A stretch of DNA of 64,000 bases from Devosia sp. (lineage in GTDB: Bacteria > Pseudomonadota > Alphaproteobacteria > Rhizobiales > Devosiaceae), in assembly GCA_017794705.1 (NCBI GenBank), contig CP051235.1:2436001-2500000 (forward strand), read 5' to 3'. Shown piece by piece: positions 27,338 to 36,667 of this stretch; the first letter of the stretch is position 1, and every line of letters starts with the position of its first letter. A program made the position numbers and the translations under genes. Below the pieces are notes generated by a model. That model was not told the origin of the DNA. It searched no databases and worked only from the letters and a program-made list of their open reading frames with translations.

Positions 27338-28586
27338 CGCGCAGCCGCGTCAGGCGGTTATGCGTCTTGCGCACGATCTTGAAACGGAAGCCGTGGAAGG
27401 TGAACTGCTGGCCCTGTTCGGGGATCGACTTGGTCTCGTGAATGACGAGGCCGGCGATGGTGGTCGCCTCGTCATCGGGCAGGTTCCAGTCGAGCGACCG
27501 GTTGACGTCGCGGATCGGCAATGACCCATCAATGAGGAAAGAGCCGTCGCTCTCGCGGGTGACGCCCTGCAGTTCGATGTCGTGCTCGTCGGCAATGTCG
27601 CCGACGATTTCTTCCAGAATGTCCTCAAGCGTGACCAGACCCTGCACCTCGCCATATTCATCGACGACCAGGGCGAAGTGCAGCTTTTCCTTCAAAAACG
27701 CGTTGAGCTGGGCCTGGGCCGAAGTGGTCTCGGGCACGAACCATGGCTTGATGGCGATCTTCTTCAGATCAATCGTGGACGTGTCGCCTTCGGTCTTGAT
27801 CAGGGCGCGCAGTACATCCTTGGCGTGAATGACGCCGATGATTTCGTCCGGATCTCCATTGTAGAGCGGGATGCGGGTATAGGGACTTTCGAGCACCTGC
27901 TGCACCAGTTCGGCGGAAGGTTCGGTGATGTCGAGGGTCAGCATGCGGGTGCGGTGAACCATGACGTCCGAAACCTCGAGCTCGGAAAGATCGAGAATGC
28001 CGCCCAGCATGTCGCGGTCGTGCTTGACCACTTCGCCCTCGGCATGCAGCAGGTCGACGGTGCCGCGGATTTCCTCGTTGCCGGTGAAGCCGGACCGGGT
28101 ATCGTCGGTCTTGACGCCGATGAAATTGAGAATGTTGCGCACCAGCCACTGGATGACCATGGTCACCGGCGCAAAGACGATCACCACGGGCTGAATGAAA
28201 CGGCCGACGGCCAGCGCAAAACTGTCCGGCTGGTTGATGGCCCAGGTCTTGGGCAGCACCTCGGAAAAGATGACGACGGCAAGGGTCATGCCGAGGGTGG
28301 CGTAGACCACGCCGGTGTCGCCGAAGACGGAAATCAGCACGCCGGTCGCAAGTGAAGAGGCAAGGATGTTGACGAGGTTGTTGCCCAAAAGCAGCGCGCC
28401 GATCAGCCGTTCCTTGCTGACGGTCAGGCCCTCGACGACCATGGCGCGCTTGTCGCCATTGCGGGCAAGCTGATGGATGCGGGCACGCGAAGCTGCCGTG
28501 AGGGCGGTTTCCGAGCCTGAAAAGAAGGCGCTGAGCATCAACAGTATGATGATCGCAGCGATGGGAATCCAAATGACCGTGGTCAC
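27318..28586 (-). CDS. CorC/HlyC-type CNNM/CBS transporter-associated protein
   Basis: 422-residue membrane protein. An N-terminal CNNM domain with about four hydrophobic helices (residues 1-175) is followed by a CBS-domain pair (about 200-325, including YTRIPLYNGDPDEIIGVIH and LHFALVVDEYGEVQGLVTLEDILEE) and a C-terminal CorC_HlyC domain (LIDGSLPIRDVNRSLDWNLP). Such proteins are linked to magnesium or cobalt efflux. It overlaps aroB by four bases and is the last gene of the aroK-aroB operon. Confidence 0.9.
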   Translation of the reverse strand: MTTVIWIPIAAIIILLMLSAFFSGSETALTAASRARIHQLARNGDKRAMVVEGLTVSKERLIGALLLGNNLVNILASSLATGVLISVFGDTGVVYATLGMTLAVVIFSEVLPKTWAINQPDSFALAVGRFIQPVVIVFAPVTMVIQWLVRNILNFIGVKTDDTRSGFTGNEEIRGTVDLLHAEGEVVKHDRDMLGGILDLSELEVSDVMVHRTRMLTLDITEPSAELVQQVLESPYTRIPLYNGDPDEIIGVIHAKDVLRALIKTEGDTSTIDLKKIAIKPWFVPETTSAQAQLNAFLKEKLHFALVVDEYGEVQGLVTLEDILEEIVGDIADEHDIELQGVTRESDGSFLIDGSLPIRDVNRSLDWNLPDDEATTIAGLVIHETKSIPEQGQQFTFHGFRFKIVRKTHNRLTRLRVTPVAA

Positions 28587-29701
28587 TTTTTGCGCATCTC
28601 CTCAAGGAATGCAGAAACGTCGGACGGCTCGACATCCTTCTCGATGAAGGACTGGCCGATGCCCCGGGTCAGGATAAAGGTCAGCGCGCCGCGCGTCACC
28701 TTCTTGTCCTGGGCGATATGGTGCATGAGTGTATCGGTGTCAGCCAGTTCGCCGGGAATGTCTGCCAATGTGGTGGGCAGGCCGGCGGATTTCAAATGGT
28801 GGGCGACACGCGAAGTGTCTTGCCCGGGGGCCAGACCAAGTTTGGCTGAAAAACCGTGCGCCAGCACCATGCCGATGGCGACCCCTTCGCCGTGCAGCAG
28901 GCGGTCCGAATAGCCGGTGGCGGCTTCGAGCGCGTGTCCGAATGTATGGCCGAGATTGAGCAGGGCGCGGGCGCCTGCCTCTTTCTCGTCGGCGATGACA
29001 AAGCGGGCCTTGGCTGCGCAGGAACGGGCAATGGCCTCGGCGCGGGCCGGGCCGGCGGCGCGAATGTCCTTCAAATTGTCTTCAAGCCAGAAGAAAAACT
29101 CTGCATCGTCGATGAGTCCGTATTTGGCGACCTCGGCATAGCCGGCGGCGAACTGGCGGTCGGGCAGGGTGGTGAGTGTATCGAGGTCGGCCAACACCAG
29201 TCTGGGCTGATGGAATGCGCCGACGAGGTTCTTGCCGAATTTGGTGTTGATGCCGGTCTTGCCGCCGACCGAGGAATCCACCTGCGCCAGAAGCGAGGTG
29301 GGCAATTGCACAAACCCCATGCCGCGTCGCGTGATCGCCGCTGCGAATCCCGCCAGATCACCTACAACGCCGCCGCCCAGCGCCAGGATGATGTCGCCAC
29401 GCTCCAGCCGTGCGTGCAGGATTTCGTCCAGCACTGCGGTCAGCTGCTCATAGCTCTTGGACTTTTCGCCGTTGGGCACCGTGATCGTGGCGAAGTCGCA
29501 CCCGGCGGCGGCCAAAGAGGCCGTCAGACGGGGAAGCTGGTGGCGGGCCACCTCGCTGTCGGTGACAATGCCAAAACGGGCGCCGGGAAACATGTGCTTG
29601 AGCCGCTCGCCCGCTTCCTCCAGCAAGCCATGACCGATGACAATGTCATAGGCCCGGTCGCCGAGCGGGATGTGGACGGTCTGGTGGGTCTCACTTGTCA
29701 T
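28583..29701 (-). CDS. aroB: 3-dehydroquinate synthase
   Basis: 372-residue NAD-dependent enzyme that converts DAHP to 3-dehydroquinate, step two of the shikimate pathway. The conserved block is GGGVVGDLAGFAAA, QLPTSLLAQVDSSVGGKTGI and NLVGAFHQP, and the metal ligands lie in LGHTFGHALE. ATG 29701 overlaps the end of aroK by 11 bases; the frame open to 29788 is antisense leader within aroK and is not used. Operon with aroK and the CorC-type gene. Confidence 0.96.
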   Translation of the reverse strand: MTSETHQTVHIPLGDRAYDIVIGHGLLEEAGERLKHMFPGARFGIVTDSEVARHQLPRLTASLAAAGCDFATITVPNGEKSKSYEQLTAVLDEILHARLERGDIILALGGGVVGDLAGFAAAITRRGMGFVQLPTSLLAQVDSSVGGKTGINTKFGKNLVGAFHQPRLVLADLDTLTTLPDRQFAAGYAEVAKYGLIDDAEFFFWLEDNLKDIRAAGPARAEAIARSCAAKARFVIADEKEAGARALLNLGHTFGHALEAATGYSDRLLHGEGVAIGMVLAHGFSAKLGLAPGQDTSRVAHHLKSAGLPTTLADIPGELADTDTLMHHIAQDKKVTRGALTFILTRGIGQSFIEKDVEPSDVSAFLEEMRKK

Positions 29702-30299
29702 TGGCGGCAGCTTCCTCAGTCTGCAAGGGCTCAAGGTGCTCGATAAGCCCATCAATAATGGCATCCGCGACCACATCGTGCGGCACATCCTTGGAGGTGA
29801 CGGTTAGGTCCGCAAGGGCATAGGTGGGATAGCGCGCGTCCATCAACTGCTTCAGCGTCTCCTTGGGATTGGGCGTTTGCAGCAGCGGCCGGGTCGGTCG
29901 GCGTGAGACGCGGGCAAACAAGAGATCGATATCGGCATTGATCCAGACGGAAAAGCCTTCCTGCCTGATCAGGTCGCGGGTGGCCTCAGACATGAAGGCG
30001 CCGCCGCCTGTAGCCAGCACGGTCTTTTCATCGCGCAACAGACGGGCGATGACACGCGCTTCTCCAGAGCGAAACTCCTCTTCGCCATGTTCGGCGAAGA
30101 AATCACTGATCGACATGCCGGCGGCGGTTTCGATCTCGGTGTCGCTGTCGACGAAATTCCAGCCCAACTTTGTCGCCAGCCGGCGGCCGACAGACGACTT
30201 GCCCGCACCCATCATGCCGATCAGCACGATCGGGCGATGCTGCAGCAGGCGCAGCGCCTGTTCGATGCGGCTGCGGGTTTTGGACTTGGCGCGGCTCAC
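29691..30299 (-). CDS. aroK: Shikimate kinase
   Basis: 202-residue ATP-dependent kinase that phosphorylates shikimate. Walker A is GMMGAGKSS (near residue 29), the shikimate-binding DSDTEIE follows, and GGGAFM and the lid-region RPTRPLL complete the active site. The start is GTG 30299 with GGAG upstream. The first 20 residues are a basic extension not needed for catalysis. First gene of the aroK-aroB-CorC operon. Confidence 0.95.
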   Translation of the reverse strand: MSRAKSKTRSRIEQALRLLQHRPIVLIGMMGAGKSSVGRRLATKLGWNFVDSDTEIETAAGMSISDFFAEHGEEEFRSGEARVIARLLRDEKTVLATGGGAFMSEATRDLIRQEGFSVWINADIDLLFARVSRRPTRPLLQTPNPKETLKQLMDARYPTYALADLTVTSKDVPHDVVADAIIDGLIEHLEPLQTEEAAANDK

Positions 30300-30430
30300 G
30301 CGGTGATCTCCGGTTCTCGGCGTGGGTTGAAGCGGTCCTCAGGACCATTGTCAAGCAAGGCAACGGGGTTGAAACTTGATCGAAACTTTCACTTGCGACA
30401 ATAGTGACGCCGCAAAAGGAGCCCCGCCAT

Positions 30431-30577
30431 ATGCCCACACTCATCCGGTTTCTGATCGTGCTGCTGTTTCTGGCCGGTCTGGTGTTCGGGGGGATGATCG
30501 CCCTGACGGTGCTGGTTGAGCCGCCTGCGGAAGAAGTGATCGTCAGGGTGCCGGTCACTGATTTGCTGGGTGACTAG
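30431..30577 (+). CDS. 48-residue single-helix membrane protein upstream of xerD
   Basis: Very small protein with one clear transmembrane helix (about residues 5-29, [21 protein letters not shown]) and a short polar C-terminal tail ([12 protein letters not shown]). AAGGAG lies about ten bases before ATG 30431, and the stop is two bases before the xerD start, so it is co-translated with xerD. I recall similar small hydrophobic proteins in this position in related genomes but no function. It is easily missed because of its size. Confidence 0.7.
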   Translation: MPTLIRFLIVLLFLAGLVFGGMIALTVLVEPPAEEVIVRVPVTDLLGD

Positions 30578-30579
30578 GC

Positions 30580-31518
30580 ATGTCCGCGTCAGAGGCGCAT
30601 CTGGCCGAAGCCTTTCTGGAAATGATGAGCGCCGAACGCGGGGCGGCGGCCAACACGATCGAGGCCTATCGGCGCGATCTTGAAGATTACCTGGGGTTCC
30701 TGACCGCGAAAAAGAGCGCGCCGACGCGCGCCACCTCGCAGCTTGTGAATGATTATCTGGCAGGCCTTGGGGAACAGGGCCTGTCGCCGGCAAGTTCGTC
30801 GAGGCGCCTCAGCGCGGTGCGCCAGTTCCACAAGTTTTTGTGCGCCGATGCGATCCGCGGCGATGATCCGACCCGGCTCGCCGAGCGGCCCCGGCCGCGC
30901 CGCGGCCTGCCCAAGGTGCTGTCGCGGGGTGAGGTGGACTTGTTGTTTCGCGCAGCCGAGACCGAACTAGCAGAAGCTGAAGGGCGTGACGGGGAGCGGG
31001 CGCAGCGCCTTCTGGCACTGCTTGAACTGCTCTATGCGACCGGCATGCGGGTCAGTGAACTGATTTCGCTGAAACGGGCGCAGGTGATGCGTGACGCGGC
31101 ATATCTGTCGATCACCGGCAAGGGCGGTCGTGAGCGGATCGTGCCGCTCAATGATGGTGCGCGCGATGCGGTGCGGGCCTATCTTGCCGCGGTGCCGCCT
31201 TCGCGCTTCCTGTTTCCGGCAAAGGGCGAGGATGGATATCTGTCGCGGCAGGTGTTTGCCCGTGAGCTCAAGGACCTGGCGGTGCGGGCCGGCCTGCCAG
31301 CGGCCAAGGTTTCTCCGCACGTATTGCGCCATGCCTTTGCCAGTCACCTCCTCGAAGGCGGGGCGGACCTGAGGGTGGTGCAGACGCTGCTGGGTCATGC
31401 TGACATTTCCACCACGCAGATCTACACCCATGTTCTGGACGAGCGCTTGCGGCGGCTGGTGGAGGACAATCACCCGCTTTCAAAGGCGCTTCAGGGCAAA
31501 GCGGCCGGCAGTGCTTGA
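30580..31518 (+). CDS. xerD: Tyrosine recombinase XerD
   Basis: 312-residue site-specific recombinase that resolves chromosome dimers at dif with XerC. The N-terminal SAM-like core-binding domain covers about residues 6-95 and the catalytic domain 110-300. All catalytic residues are present: Arg157, Lys181, His247, Arg250, His273 and the nucleophile Tyr282 (IYTHV). It follows the 48-residue membrane protein with a two-base gap and precedes accA. Confidence 0.95.
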   Translation: MSASEAHLAEAFLEMMSAERGAAANTIEAYRRDLEDYLGFLTAKKSAPTRATSQLVNDYLAGLGEQGLSPASSSRRLSAVRQFHKFLCADAIRGDDPTRLAERPRPRRGLPKVLSRGEVDLLFRAAETELAEAEGRDGERAQRLLALLELLYATGMRVSELISLKRAQVMRDAAYLSITGKGGRERIVPLNDGARDAVRAYLAAVPPSRFLFPAKGEDGYLSRQVFARELKDLAVRAGLPAAKVSPHVLRHAFASHLLEGGADLRVVQTLLGHADISTTQIYTHVLDERLRRLVEDNHPLSKALQGKAAGSA

Positions 31519-31599
31519 CACGGGCCGATGGCTTGACCACTTTCCAGCCCGCCGCGCCCGGCCTATTCTGGGTCCGAGTTCACCTGTTCTGAGGTTTCA

Positions 31600-32562
31600 A
31601 TGTCGACGCTGTCCTATCTTGATTTTGAAAAGCCCGTGGCCGAGTTGCAGGGCAAGATCAGCGAGCTGGAACAGATTGGCGACAGCGAACAGGCGGTGGA
31701 CGTTGATGAAGAGCTGGCCCGGCTAAGGACGCGGGCCGAAGACGCGCTTGCCGATATTTATTCCAAGCTGACCCCCTGGCAGAAAACGCAGGTGGCCCGG
31801 CATCCTTCGCGGCCGCATTTTTCGGACTATGCCAGGCATCTGCTGACCGAGTGGACGCCGCTGGCCGGTGACCGGAAATATTCTGAGGACGCGGCGGTTC
31901 AGGCCGGACTGGCCCGGTTCAACGGACAGTCGGTGGCGGTGATCGGGCAGGAAAAGGGCTCGAACACGGAATCGCGGCTGACCCACAATTTCGGCATGGC
32001 ACGGCCGGAAGGCTATCGCAAGGCGGTCCGGATCATGGACATGGCCGACCGGTTTGACATTCCTGTCCTCAGTTTCGTGGACACGGCAGGGGCATGGCCG
32101 GGGATCGGAGCCGAGGAGCGCGGACAGGCCGAGGCGATTGCGCGTTCTACCGAGAAATGCCTTGAGATCGGCGTGCCGAACCTGGCCATTATTGTTGGCG
32201 AAGGCGGCTCGGGGGGCGCCATTGCGATCGCCACAGCCAACAAGGTGCTGATGCTGCAGCACGCGATTTATTCGGTGATTTCGCCGGAGGCGGGGGCCTC
32301 GATCCTGTTCCGCGATGCGGGGCGGGCGCAGGACATGGCGGCGGCGCAAAAGATCACCGCCCAGGACCTGGCGGAACTCAAGGTCATCGACGGCATCATC
32401 GAGGAGCCTGTGGGCGGCGCACACCGGCATATCGAGACGATCATGGCTTCGTGCCGGGCGGAGATCAGCAAGTTCCTTGAAGAGTTCTCCGGTATGCCGC
32501 GCGACAAGGTGCGAGAGCACCGCCGAGACAAATTTTTGTCGATTGGCCGCACTCTGGCCTGA
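31600..32562 (+). CDS. accA: Acetyl-CoA carboxylase carboxyltransferase alpha subunit
   Basis: 320-residue alpha subunit of the carboxyltransferase that transfers CO2 from biotin to acetyl-CoA, the committing step of fatty acid synthesis. Recognised from LDFEKPVAELQGKISELE at the N-terminus, RPHFSDYARHLLTEWTPLAGDR and the oxyanion-forming loops VDTAGAWPGIGAEERGQ and GEGGSGGAIAIATANKVLML. Length is normal. The accD partner is not in the window. Confidence 0.97.
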   Translation: MSTLSYLDFEKPVAELQGKISELEQIGDSEQAVDVDEELARLRTRAEDALADIYSKLTPWQKTQVARHPSRPHFSDYARHLLTEWTPLAGDRKYSEDAAVQAGLARFNGQSVAVIGQEKGSNTESRLTHNFGMARPEGYRKAVRIMDMADRFDIPVLSFVDTAGAWPGIGAEERGQAEAIARSTEKCLEIGVPNLAIIVGEGGSGGAIAIATANKVLMLQHAIYSVISPEAGASILFRDAGRAQDMAAAQKITAQDLAELKVIDGIIEEPVGGAHRHIETIMASCRAEISKFLEEFSGMPRDKVREHRRDKFLSIGRTLA

Positions 32563-32689
32563 TTGTTCACCCTCATGTGAGGTTCTGGCTGGAGCAACGG
32601 CAAACATGCTAATGCACCGGCAGATTCAGGGCTTGCTAACCATCAATCTATAGGCTGGCCGGACGTTTGAGTTGGGGAATATTCAAGTC

Positions 32690-33769
32690 GTGAAGATCTT
32701 CAAACTGCTGCGCGTACTCGGCGCCCTGATGTTCATGGGGGCGCTGGCAGCCTGTTCCGGGCTTGTGGAGGGCGATGGACGGCACCTGGTGCCGCTCGAT
32801 AGCCAGGTGACAGCTGCTCTGCGCAACATGGGCTCCTCGCCGGGTGCCGGCATGATGGTGCGCATCTACAAGGAAGAGGCGGAACTGGAGGTCTGGAAAG
32901 AGGTCGCCGACGGTTCCTACCGCCTGTTCAAGACCTATGAGATTTGCGCTTATTCCGGCGGGCTGGGGCCGAAATTGCGCGAAGGCGACCGGCAGTCGCC
33001 GGAAGGGTTCTACAATATCTCGCCGGGCCTGATGAATCCCCGCTCGAACTACTATCTCGCCTTCAACATGGGCTATCCCAACAAGTTCGACCGGGCGCAT
33101 GGGCGTACCGGGTCAAACCTGATGGTGCACGGCGCCTGTTCATCTGCCGGCTGTTATTCGATGACCGACGAGCAGATTGCCGAAATCTATGCGCTGGCGC
33201 GCGAGACGCTGGCCGGGGGCAACAATACATTTCAGGTGCAGGCCTATCCGTTCCGGATGACGGCGGAGAATTTTGCCCGCCACCGCGACAATGAAAACAT
33301 TTCCTATTGGCGCAACCTGCAGACCGGGTACCTGAGTTCGGAAGTCGAGCGGGGGCCCGCTGACTGGGATGTGTGCGGCGGTGAATATGTGTTCAACGCC
33401 CGCAGCGCATCGGGTCAGCCGCTTGATGCGCGGGCAGCCTGCCCGGCGCTGGAGCGGGATACGGCGATTGTGGCACAGGTCAATGCGCTTCAGGCCGAGC
33501 AGATGTCAGCCTATCAGGTGGCGGTGGCCGACATTGAGGCGATCGAGGCACGCCGGGCCGAGGAGGCAGCGCGGGCCGAAGCCAACCGGATTGCCATGGA
33601 ACAGCGCACCGAGGCCGTCAACGAGGCGGTCAGTGGCGTGTTCACCGGCGTCGGCGACTTCTTTGGTGGTCTGTTCGGCGGCGGCACGTCGACGCCTCAA
33701 CCTGCTACGGTTCCGCCAAACAACGAGACCATCGTGGCCCCGATCCCGGCGCCGCCGATCCGTAGCTAA
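32690..33769 (+). CDS. L,D-transpeptidase (YafK-type) lipoprotein
   Basis: 359-residue exported peptidoglycan transpeptidase-like protein. The lipobox LAAC places the acylated cysteine at 22. The catalytic segment is HGACSSAGCYSMT, with His147 and the probable nucleophile Cys155. The C-terminal third has an Ala/Glu/Arg-rich helix (about 270-310) and a glycine- and proline-rich tail. GTG 32690 with GGGGAA upstream is preferred to TTG 32672. Its coding end overlaps the convergent permease by four bases. Confidence 0.87.
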   Translation: MKIFKLLRVLGALMFMGALAACSGLVEGDGRHLVPLDSQVTAALRNMGSSPGAGMMVRIYKEEAELEVWKEVADGSYRLFKTYEICAYSGGLGPKLREGDRQSPEGFYNISPGLMNPRSNYYLAFNMGYPNKFDRAHGRTGSNLMVHGACSSAGCYSMTDEQIAEIYALARETLAGGNNTFQVQAYPFRMTAENFARHRDNENISYWRNLQTGYLSSEVERGPADWDVCGGEYVFNARSASGQPLDARAACPALERDTAIVAQVNALQAEQMSAYQVAVADIEAIEARRAEEAARAEANRIAMEQRTEAVNEAVSGVFTGVGDFFGGLFGGGTSTPQPATVPPNNETIVAPIPAPPIRS

Positions 33770-35541
33770 AGCGGCCAGACCAAGAGGATCATCGGCACGG
33801 CAACCGCGGTGACGATGATTTCAAGCGGCAGGCCCATGCGCCAGTAATCGCCGAACGAATAGCCGCCGGGGCCAAGGATCAGCATATTGTTCTTGTGCCC
33901 GATCGGGGTGAGGAAGGCGCAACTGGCGCCAACCGCCACGGCCATCAGGAAGGCATCCGGATTGGTGCCGAGGGCCGCCGCGAGTTGCAGCGCAATGGGG
34001 GCGGCGATGATTGCGGTGGCGGTGTTGTTGAGCACATCGGACAGGGTCATGGTGGTGATAAGGATCACTGCAACGGCCACCCATCCGGGCAGGTTCATGG
34101 ACGCGTCGGCGAGCGCATTGGCGATCAGCAGGGTGCCGCCGGAGCTTTCCAGCGCCGCGCCGAGCGGGATCATCGAGCCGAGCAGCACGATCACCGGCCA
34201 TTCCACGCTGTCATAAAGCTCACGAAGCGGCAGGATGTCGAACAGCACCAGTCCGATGGCGACGAAGGCCAGGGCGATGGGCAGCGGAATGAGGCCGATA
34301 GCGGCCGCCACGATGGCAGCGGCAAACATGCCGATTGCCCCGTAAGCCTTGTCGTGGCGGGTCACGGCGAGGTTACGGCTGGCCATGGGGTGAGCGCCCA
34401 TGCGCTGCAGGGCAGCATTGATGCCGTTCGCGGGCCCCAACAGCAGCAGCACGTCGCCGGCATGCAATTCGGTGCGGCGGATACGCTCCTTGACCGTCTT
34501 GCCCATGCGCGACAGGCCGATCAGGGACAGGTCGTAGGCGCGCAGCATTTGCACCTGGTTGGCGGAGCGGCCGATCAGGCGGCTGTCGCGGGCGATCACC
34601 GCCTCGGTGATCTGCAGGTCTGACGACAGTTCGGCGATCTGGCCGGACTTGCCCTGAAACTTGACGCCGGTGGCGCCGGAAAAACTGTCAAGGGAATCTG
34701 CGGCGCCCTGCACGACCAGAATGTCGTTGGCAGCAATCTCGGCTGAGCGGGCGCGGCCGGGCAGTCGATCTCCCTTGCGGATCAGGCCGAGCACAAGGCA
34801 GTCATTGTCGTCGGCGATTTCATCGAGGTCGCGGACCTTCTGGCCGATGATCTTGGAGCTCTCCGACACAACCATTTCCGAGGTGTAATTGTCATCGCTT
34901 TCAAGTTCGGCATTGGCGCCCTTGTCGCCGACATGGTCGGGGATCAGCCGCCAGCCGATGAAGGCGATGAACAACAGACCGATCGCGGCGGTCGTCACGC
35001 CGACGGGGGCGAAGTCGAACATGGCGAAAGGTTCGCCCAGTGCTTCGCTGCGGTAGGAGGCGATGATGATGTTCGGCGGCGTGCCGATCAGCGTGGCAAG
35101 TCCGCCGAGGATGGTGGCAAAGCTCAAAGGCATCAGGGATTTGGCGGGGCTGCGTCCGGCCTGTTTGGCGGCCTGTATGTCGACCGGCATCAAAAGGGCG
35201 AGGGCGGCGACATTGTTCATGAAAGCCGAGAGCACGCCTGCGAGCGAGCCGAACAGGGCGATATGCGTGCCCAGCTGCCGCGTGCGGTCGATGGCGACGC
35301 GGGTGATCAGGTCGACCCCGCCCGAGCGGGTGAGGCCGGCGGAAATGATCAGCACGAGGGCGACGATGACTGTGGCTTCGTGGCCAAAGCCGGAAAAGGC
35401 GATTTCGTGGGGCACCACGCCGATGGCAACGCCGACGGCCAGCGCGGTGAAAGCCACCAGATCGTAGCGCCAGCGCCCCCACAACAGCCCGACCAGCACC
35501 AGGCCGATGAGCGTGAAAAGAATGATCTGTTCCTGAGTCAC
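33766..35541 (-). CDS. SLC13 family permease with two RCK-C domains
   Basis: About 591-residue sodium-coupled anion transporter of the SLC13/ArsB-like group. Roughly five N-terminal helices, two cytoplasmic RCK_C (TrkA-C) domains (about 200-285 and 290-370; e.g. LQITEAVIARDSRLIGRSAN) and then a second membrane half ending in SCAFLTPIGHKNNMLI. The substrate may be a dicarboxylate, sulfate or another anion. I take GTG 35541 (MTQEQIILFTLI) because it matches family N-termini and has GGGA upstream; ATG 35574 is an alternative. Confidence 0.88.
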   Translation of the reverse strand: MTQEQIILFTLIGLVLVGLLWGRWRYDLVAFTALAVGVAIGVVPHEIAFSGFGHEATVIVALVLIISAGLTRSGGVDLITRVAIDRTRQLGTHIALFGSLAGVLSAFMNNVAALALLMPVDIQAAKQAGRSPAKSLMPLSFATILGGLATLIGTPPNIIIASYRSEALGEPFAMFDFAPVGVTTAAIGLLFIAFIGWRLIPDHVGDKGANAELESDDNYTSEMVVSESSKIIGQKVRDLDEIADDNDCLVLGLIRKGDRLPGRARSAEIAANDILVVQGAADSLDSFSGATGVKFQGKSGQIAELSSDLQITEAVIARDSRLIGRSANQVQMLRAYDLSLIGLSRMGKTVKERIRRTELHAGDVLLLLGPANGINAALQRMGAHPMASRNLAVTRHDKAYGAIGMFAAAIVAAAIGLIPLPIALAFVAIGLVLFDILPLRELYDSVEWPVIVLLGSMIPLGAALESSGGTLLIANALADASMNLPGWVAVAVILITTMTLSDVLNNTATAIIAAPIALQLAAALGTNPDAFLMAVAVGASCAFLTPIGHKNNMLILGPGGYSFGDYWRMGLPLEIIVTAVAVPMILLVWPL

Positions 35542-35617
35542 TACCGCAAATCCCGTTTGGTTCGGCCCGAGCATGAAAGATGCAAGGTTCCGGTGCAACC
35601 GGGATGGAATGAAAAAT

Positions 35618-35637
35618 GGGCGGTCCTGAGACCGCCC
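35618..35637 (-). terminator. Terminator-like hairpin in the SLC13 leader
   Basis: Perfect eight-pair stem GGGCGGTC/GACCGCCC with a four-base loop, followed on the minus strand by ATTTTTC. It lies upstream of the permease start, where no minus-strand gene would need terminating. Confidence 0.4.
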
Positions 35638-35762
35638 GGAGTTTTGGAGTTCTGCTGCATGGACAAGCGTTTGTCACATGAATGACTGCAGGTTCACACT
35701 AACCGGCAGCCATGAAGCAAGTTTTCGATCAATGGCTAAAGTTTGAAGTTTCAAGCGGCCGC

Positions 35763-35791
35763 TTGACTGTCAATTCGTTCTTATGTATATA
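35763..35791 (+). promoter_or_regulatory. Strong promoter of the ArsR operon
   Basis: TTGACT (-35, 35763-35768) and TATATA (-10, 35786-35791) with an exact 17-base spacer, about 30 bases before ATG 35823. Confidence 0.7.
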
Positions 35792-35823
35792 ACCAAAAAG
35801 TTTTATAACAGCGTGGTTACATA
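35786..35823 (+). promoter_or_regulatory. Probable ArsR operator (inverted repeat)
   Basis: Imperfect inverted repeat TATATAACC (35786-35794) and GGTTACATA (35815-35823), matching at eight of nine positions. One arm covers the -10 box and the other the start codon, as expected for autorepression by the ArsR-type protein. Confidence 0.5.
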
Positions 35824-36173
35824 TGCCGTCAACCAACCAACTCGATGCCACGTTCATGGCGTTGGCCGATCCGACCCGCCGGGCCATTCTGGCGCGGCTG
35901 GTGGAGGGCGAAGCCTCGGTCAATGAACTGGCAGAGCCATTCGAAATGAGCCAGCCGGCCGTGTCGAAACATCTCAAGGTGCTGGAGCGCGCCGGGCTGA
36001 TCACCAGGGGACGCGACGCGCAGCGACGGCCTTGCAAGATCGAGATGGAACCATTGGTGGCGGCCACGGACTGGATCGAGAAGTACCGGCAGATCTGGGA
36101 AGCCAATTTCGGCCGGTTGGACGCCCTGCTTGAAGAATTGAAACGCCCGCAAGGCGGAAAGGACGCGAAATGA
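35823..36173 (+). CDS. ArsR-family winged-helix regulator
   Basis: 116-residue repressor-type regulator. The winged helix covers about residues 8-85 (FMALADPTRRAILARLVEGE, MSQPAVSKHLKVLERAGLI). It lacks the metal-binding cysteine box of classical ArsR, so it belongs to the subgroup often paired with AHSA1/SRPBCC genes. It overlaps the next gene by four bases and is the first gene of a four-gene operon. An inverted repeat over its promoter suggests self-regulation. Confidence 0.93.
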   Translation: MPSTNQLDATFMALADPTRRAILARLVEGEASVNELAEPFEMSQPAVSKHLKVLERAGLITRGRDAQRRPCKIEMEPLVAATDWIEKYRQIWEANFGRLDALLEELKRPQGGKDAK

Positions 36174-36640
36174 CAAAGACAGATATCACACCATGCTTGT
36201 GGTTTGACGGGAATGCGGAAGAGGCGGCCCGGTTCCATTGTTCGCTGTTTCCCAACTCGAAAGTCACCACGCCCGCCTCACCGACCCCGGCAGGGCAGCA
36301 ACCACCGGTTGTGGTGACCTGGCAGATTGATGGCCAGAAGATGATGGGGATCAACGGCGGCCCGAATTATTCGCTCAGCCCAAGTTTTTCGCTGGCCGTG
36401 ATCGTCGAGGACCAGGCCGAAGTTGACCGTCTCTGGAACGCGCTTACCGCTGACGGCGGATCGGAAAGCATGTGTGGCTGGTGCGAAGACAGGTTTGGTG
36501 TGTCCTGGCAGATTGTGCCAAAGCGCCTCAACGAATTGATGGGTGATCCCGATCCTGCGAGGGCGCAGCGGGTCACTCAAGCCATGCTGAAAATGAAGAA
36601 GCTGATCGTTGCGGATCTGGAAGCCGCGCACGCCGGCTAG
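36170..36640 (+). CDS. PhnB-like VOC family protein
   Basis: 156-residue protein of the PhnB/YdcJ-like branch of the vicinal oxygen chelate superfamily (also labelled 3-demethylubiquinone-9 3-methyltransferase domain). Typical opening TPCLWFDGNAEEAARFHCSLFPNSKV and the later stretch WCEDRFGVSWQIVPKRLNEL. Catalysis is unproven for this group. It overlaps the ArsR gene by four bases (ATGA), so translation is coupled. Confidence 0.88.
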   Translation: MTKTDITPCLWFDGNAEEAARFHCSLFPNSKVTTPASPTPAGQQPPVVVTWQIDGQKMMGINGGPNYSLSPSFSLAVIVEDQAEVDRLWNALTADGGSESMCGWCEDRFGVSWQIVPKRLNELMGDPDPARAQRVTQAMLKMKKLIVADLEAAHAG

Positions 36641-36667
36641 ACGCAACTGCCAAAAAGGGAGGTTCGG

